Shown piece by piece: positions 63,821-64,000 of a DNA stretch of 64,000 nucleotides. Made by a program: the position numbers and the translations under genes. Numbering within the stretch: the first letter of the stretch is position 1; the number at the start of each line of letters is the position of its first letter. The stretch lies in contig CAJXJY010000004.1 of NCBI GenBank assembly GCA_913055875.1, positions 124,001 through 188,000 of the forward strand, written 5' to 3'. This DNA is from an uncultured Altererythrobacter sp. Lineage in GTDB: Bacteria; Pseudomonadota; Alphaproteobacteria; Sphingomonadales; Sphingomonadaceae. The notes beneath the pieces were generated by a model. It was not told the origin of the DNA. It saw only the letters and a program-made list of their open reading frames with translations, and did not search any database.

Positions 63821-64000
63821 GCGAACGCTCCGTAGAGACGGGTCGGGGTGACGATCGCAGCGAGCGGCATGTCGTGCTCCTCGACCGGCAGGCTTTCGCA
63901 CAGCTGGCAATCCCACGCCATCCCGATCGCGACCGTGCCGGGGTGGTCGGCGAGCCAGCGGTCGTAATGCCCGCCGCCCTGGCCGATCCGCTCGCCGCGC
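63817..64000 (-). CDS. 5-formyltetrahydrofolate cyclo-ligase, C-terminal part (5' end outside window)
   Basis: The last 60 residues of 5-formyl-THF cyclo-ligase, which converts 5-formyl-THF to methenyl-THF using ATP. The end block RGERIGQGGGHYDRWLADHP matches the family motif GxRLGxGGGYYDR; here Tyr is replaced by His (GGGHYDR). The C-terminal segment PLAAIVTPTRLYGAFA is normal for the family. The gene runs off the window edge; the usual symbols are fau or ygfA. Its stop overlaps the DUF2842 start. Confidence 0.9.
   Translation of the reverse strand, partial: RGERIGQGGGHYDRWLADHPGTVAIGMAWDCQLCESLPVEEHDMPLAAIVTPTRLYGAFA

Overview
The window is a 64 kb piece of a high-GC alphaproteobacterial chromosome. 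Gene content and synteny point to Sphingomonadales, probably Erythrobacteraceae. The main signs are the order aroB-aroK / xerD-accA, a DivL-type tyrosine pseudokinase next to tsaE-amgK-murU-addB-addA-trxA, argJ close to secA, Flp pilins, a DUF2842 gene, and several families of short inverted-repeat elements. The genus is inferred from style and cannot be proved here. I see no prophage, integrase island, insertion sequence with a transposase, CRISPR array or rRNA operon.

Layout. 1-6.1 kb: a propionate-type operon with the 3' part of methylmalonyl-CoA mutase, a DUF4160/DUF2442 pair, bioB, a DUF3445 protein, a small membrane protein and pccA. 6.2-12.7 kb: a cyclase-family hydrolase and aroB-aroK on the minus strand, diverging from a two-gene envelope pair, xerD and accA. 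13-20 kb: an M48 lipoprotein protease, two Flp pilins, mutT, tRNA-Arg, a PilZ protein, a small zincin, a hemerythrin-like protein, a phospholipase D-like enzyme and folE, interleaved with a hairpin-repeat family. 20-24.4 kb: a decayed second copy of the folE 3' end, a membrane protein with its MerR regulator, a peroxiredoxin, and ahcY behind a perfect palindrome. 24.6-36 kb: a compact plus-strand run, divL, tsaE, amgK, murU, addB, addA and trxA, mostly with 4-8 bp overlaps. 36-43 kb: an inositol monophosphatase-family gene and argJ (minus), two secreted proteins, secA, tRNA-Asn and nadK. 43-52.4 kb: an EAL protein, mfd, sdhE, recG, a membrane protein, a CHASE3-GGDEF cyclase and a low-molecular-weight phosphatase. 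52.4-64 kb: a DUF885 protein, tRNA-Pro, thyA, the branched-chain 2-oxoacid dehydrogenase genes bkdA1-bkdA2-bkdB, a YdeI-like protein, tRNA-Asp, a GPH-type transporter, an ArsR-SRPBCC pair, and DUF2842 with the end of 5-formyl-THF cyclo-ligase.

How genes fit together. The Bkd complex would make propionyl-CoA from valine and isoleucine. PccA and the mutase then carry it to succinyl-CoA, and bioB in the same operon supplies the biotin PccA needs. AmgK and MurU form the cell-wall sugar recycling route, AddAB repairs double-strand breaks, and DivL belongs to the CckA-CtrA cell-cycle circuit. GGDEF, EAL and PilZ proteins cover making, degrading and sensing cyclic di-GMP.

The most unusual content is non-coding. 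A repeat family (four loci: about 14.5, 16.5, 19.9 and 42.1 kb) is built from a 31-34 bp hairpin with a 17-nt loop that occurs in both orientations, plus smaller GGAN-loop hairpins whose stems change by paired substitutions. Two other repeat families have inserted in frame into protein linkers, in the mutase and in the Bkd E2 subunit.
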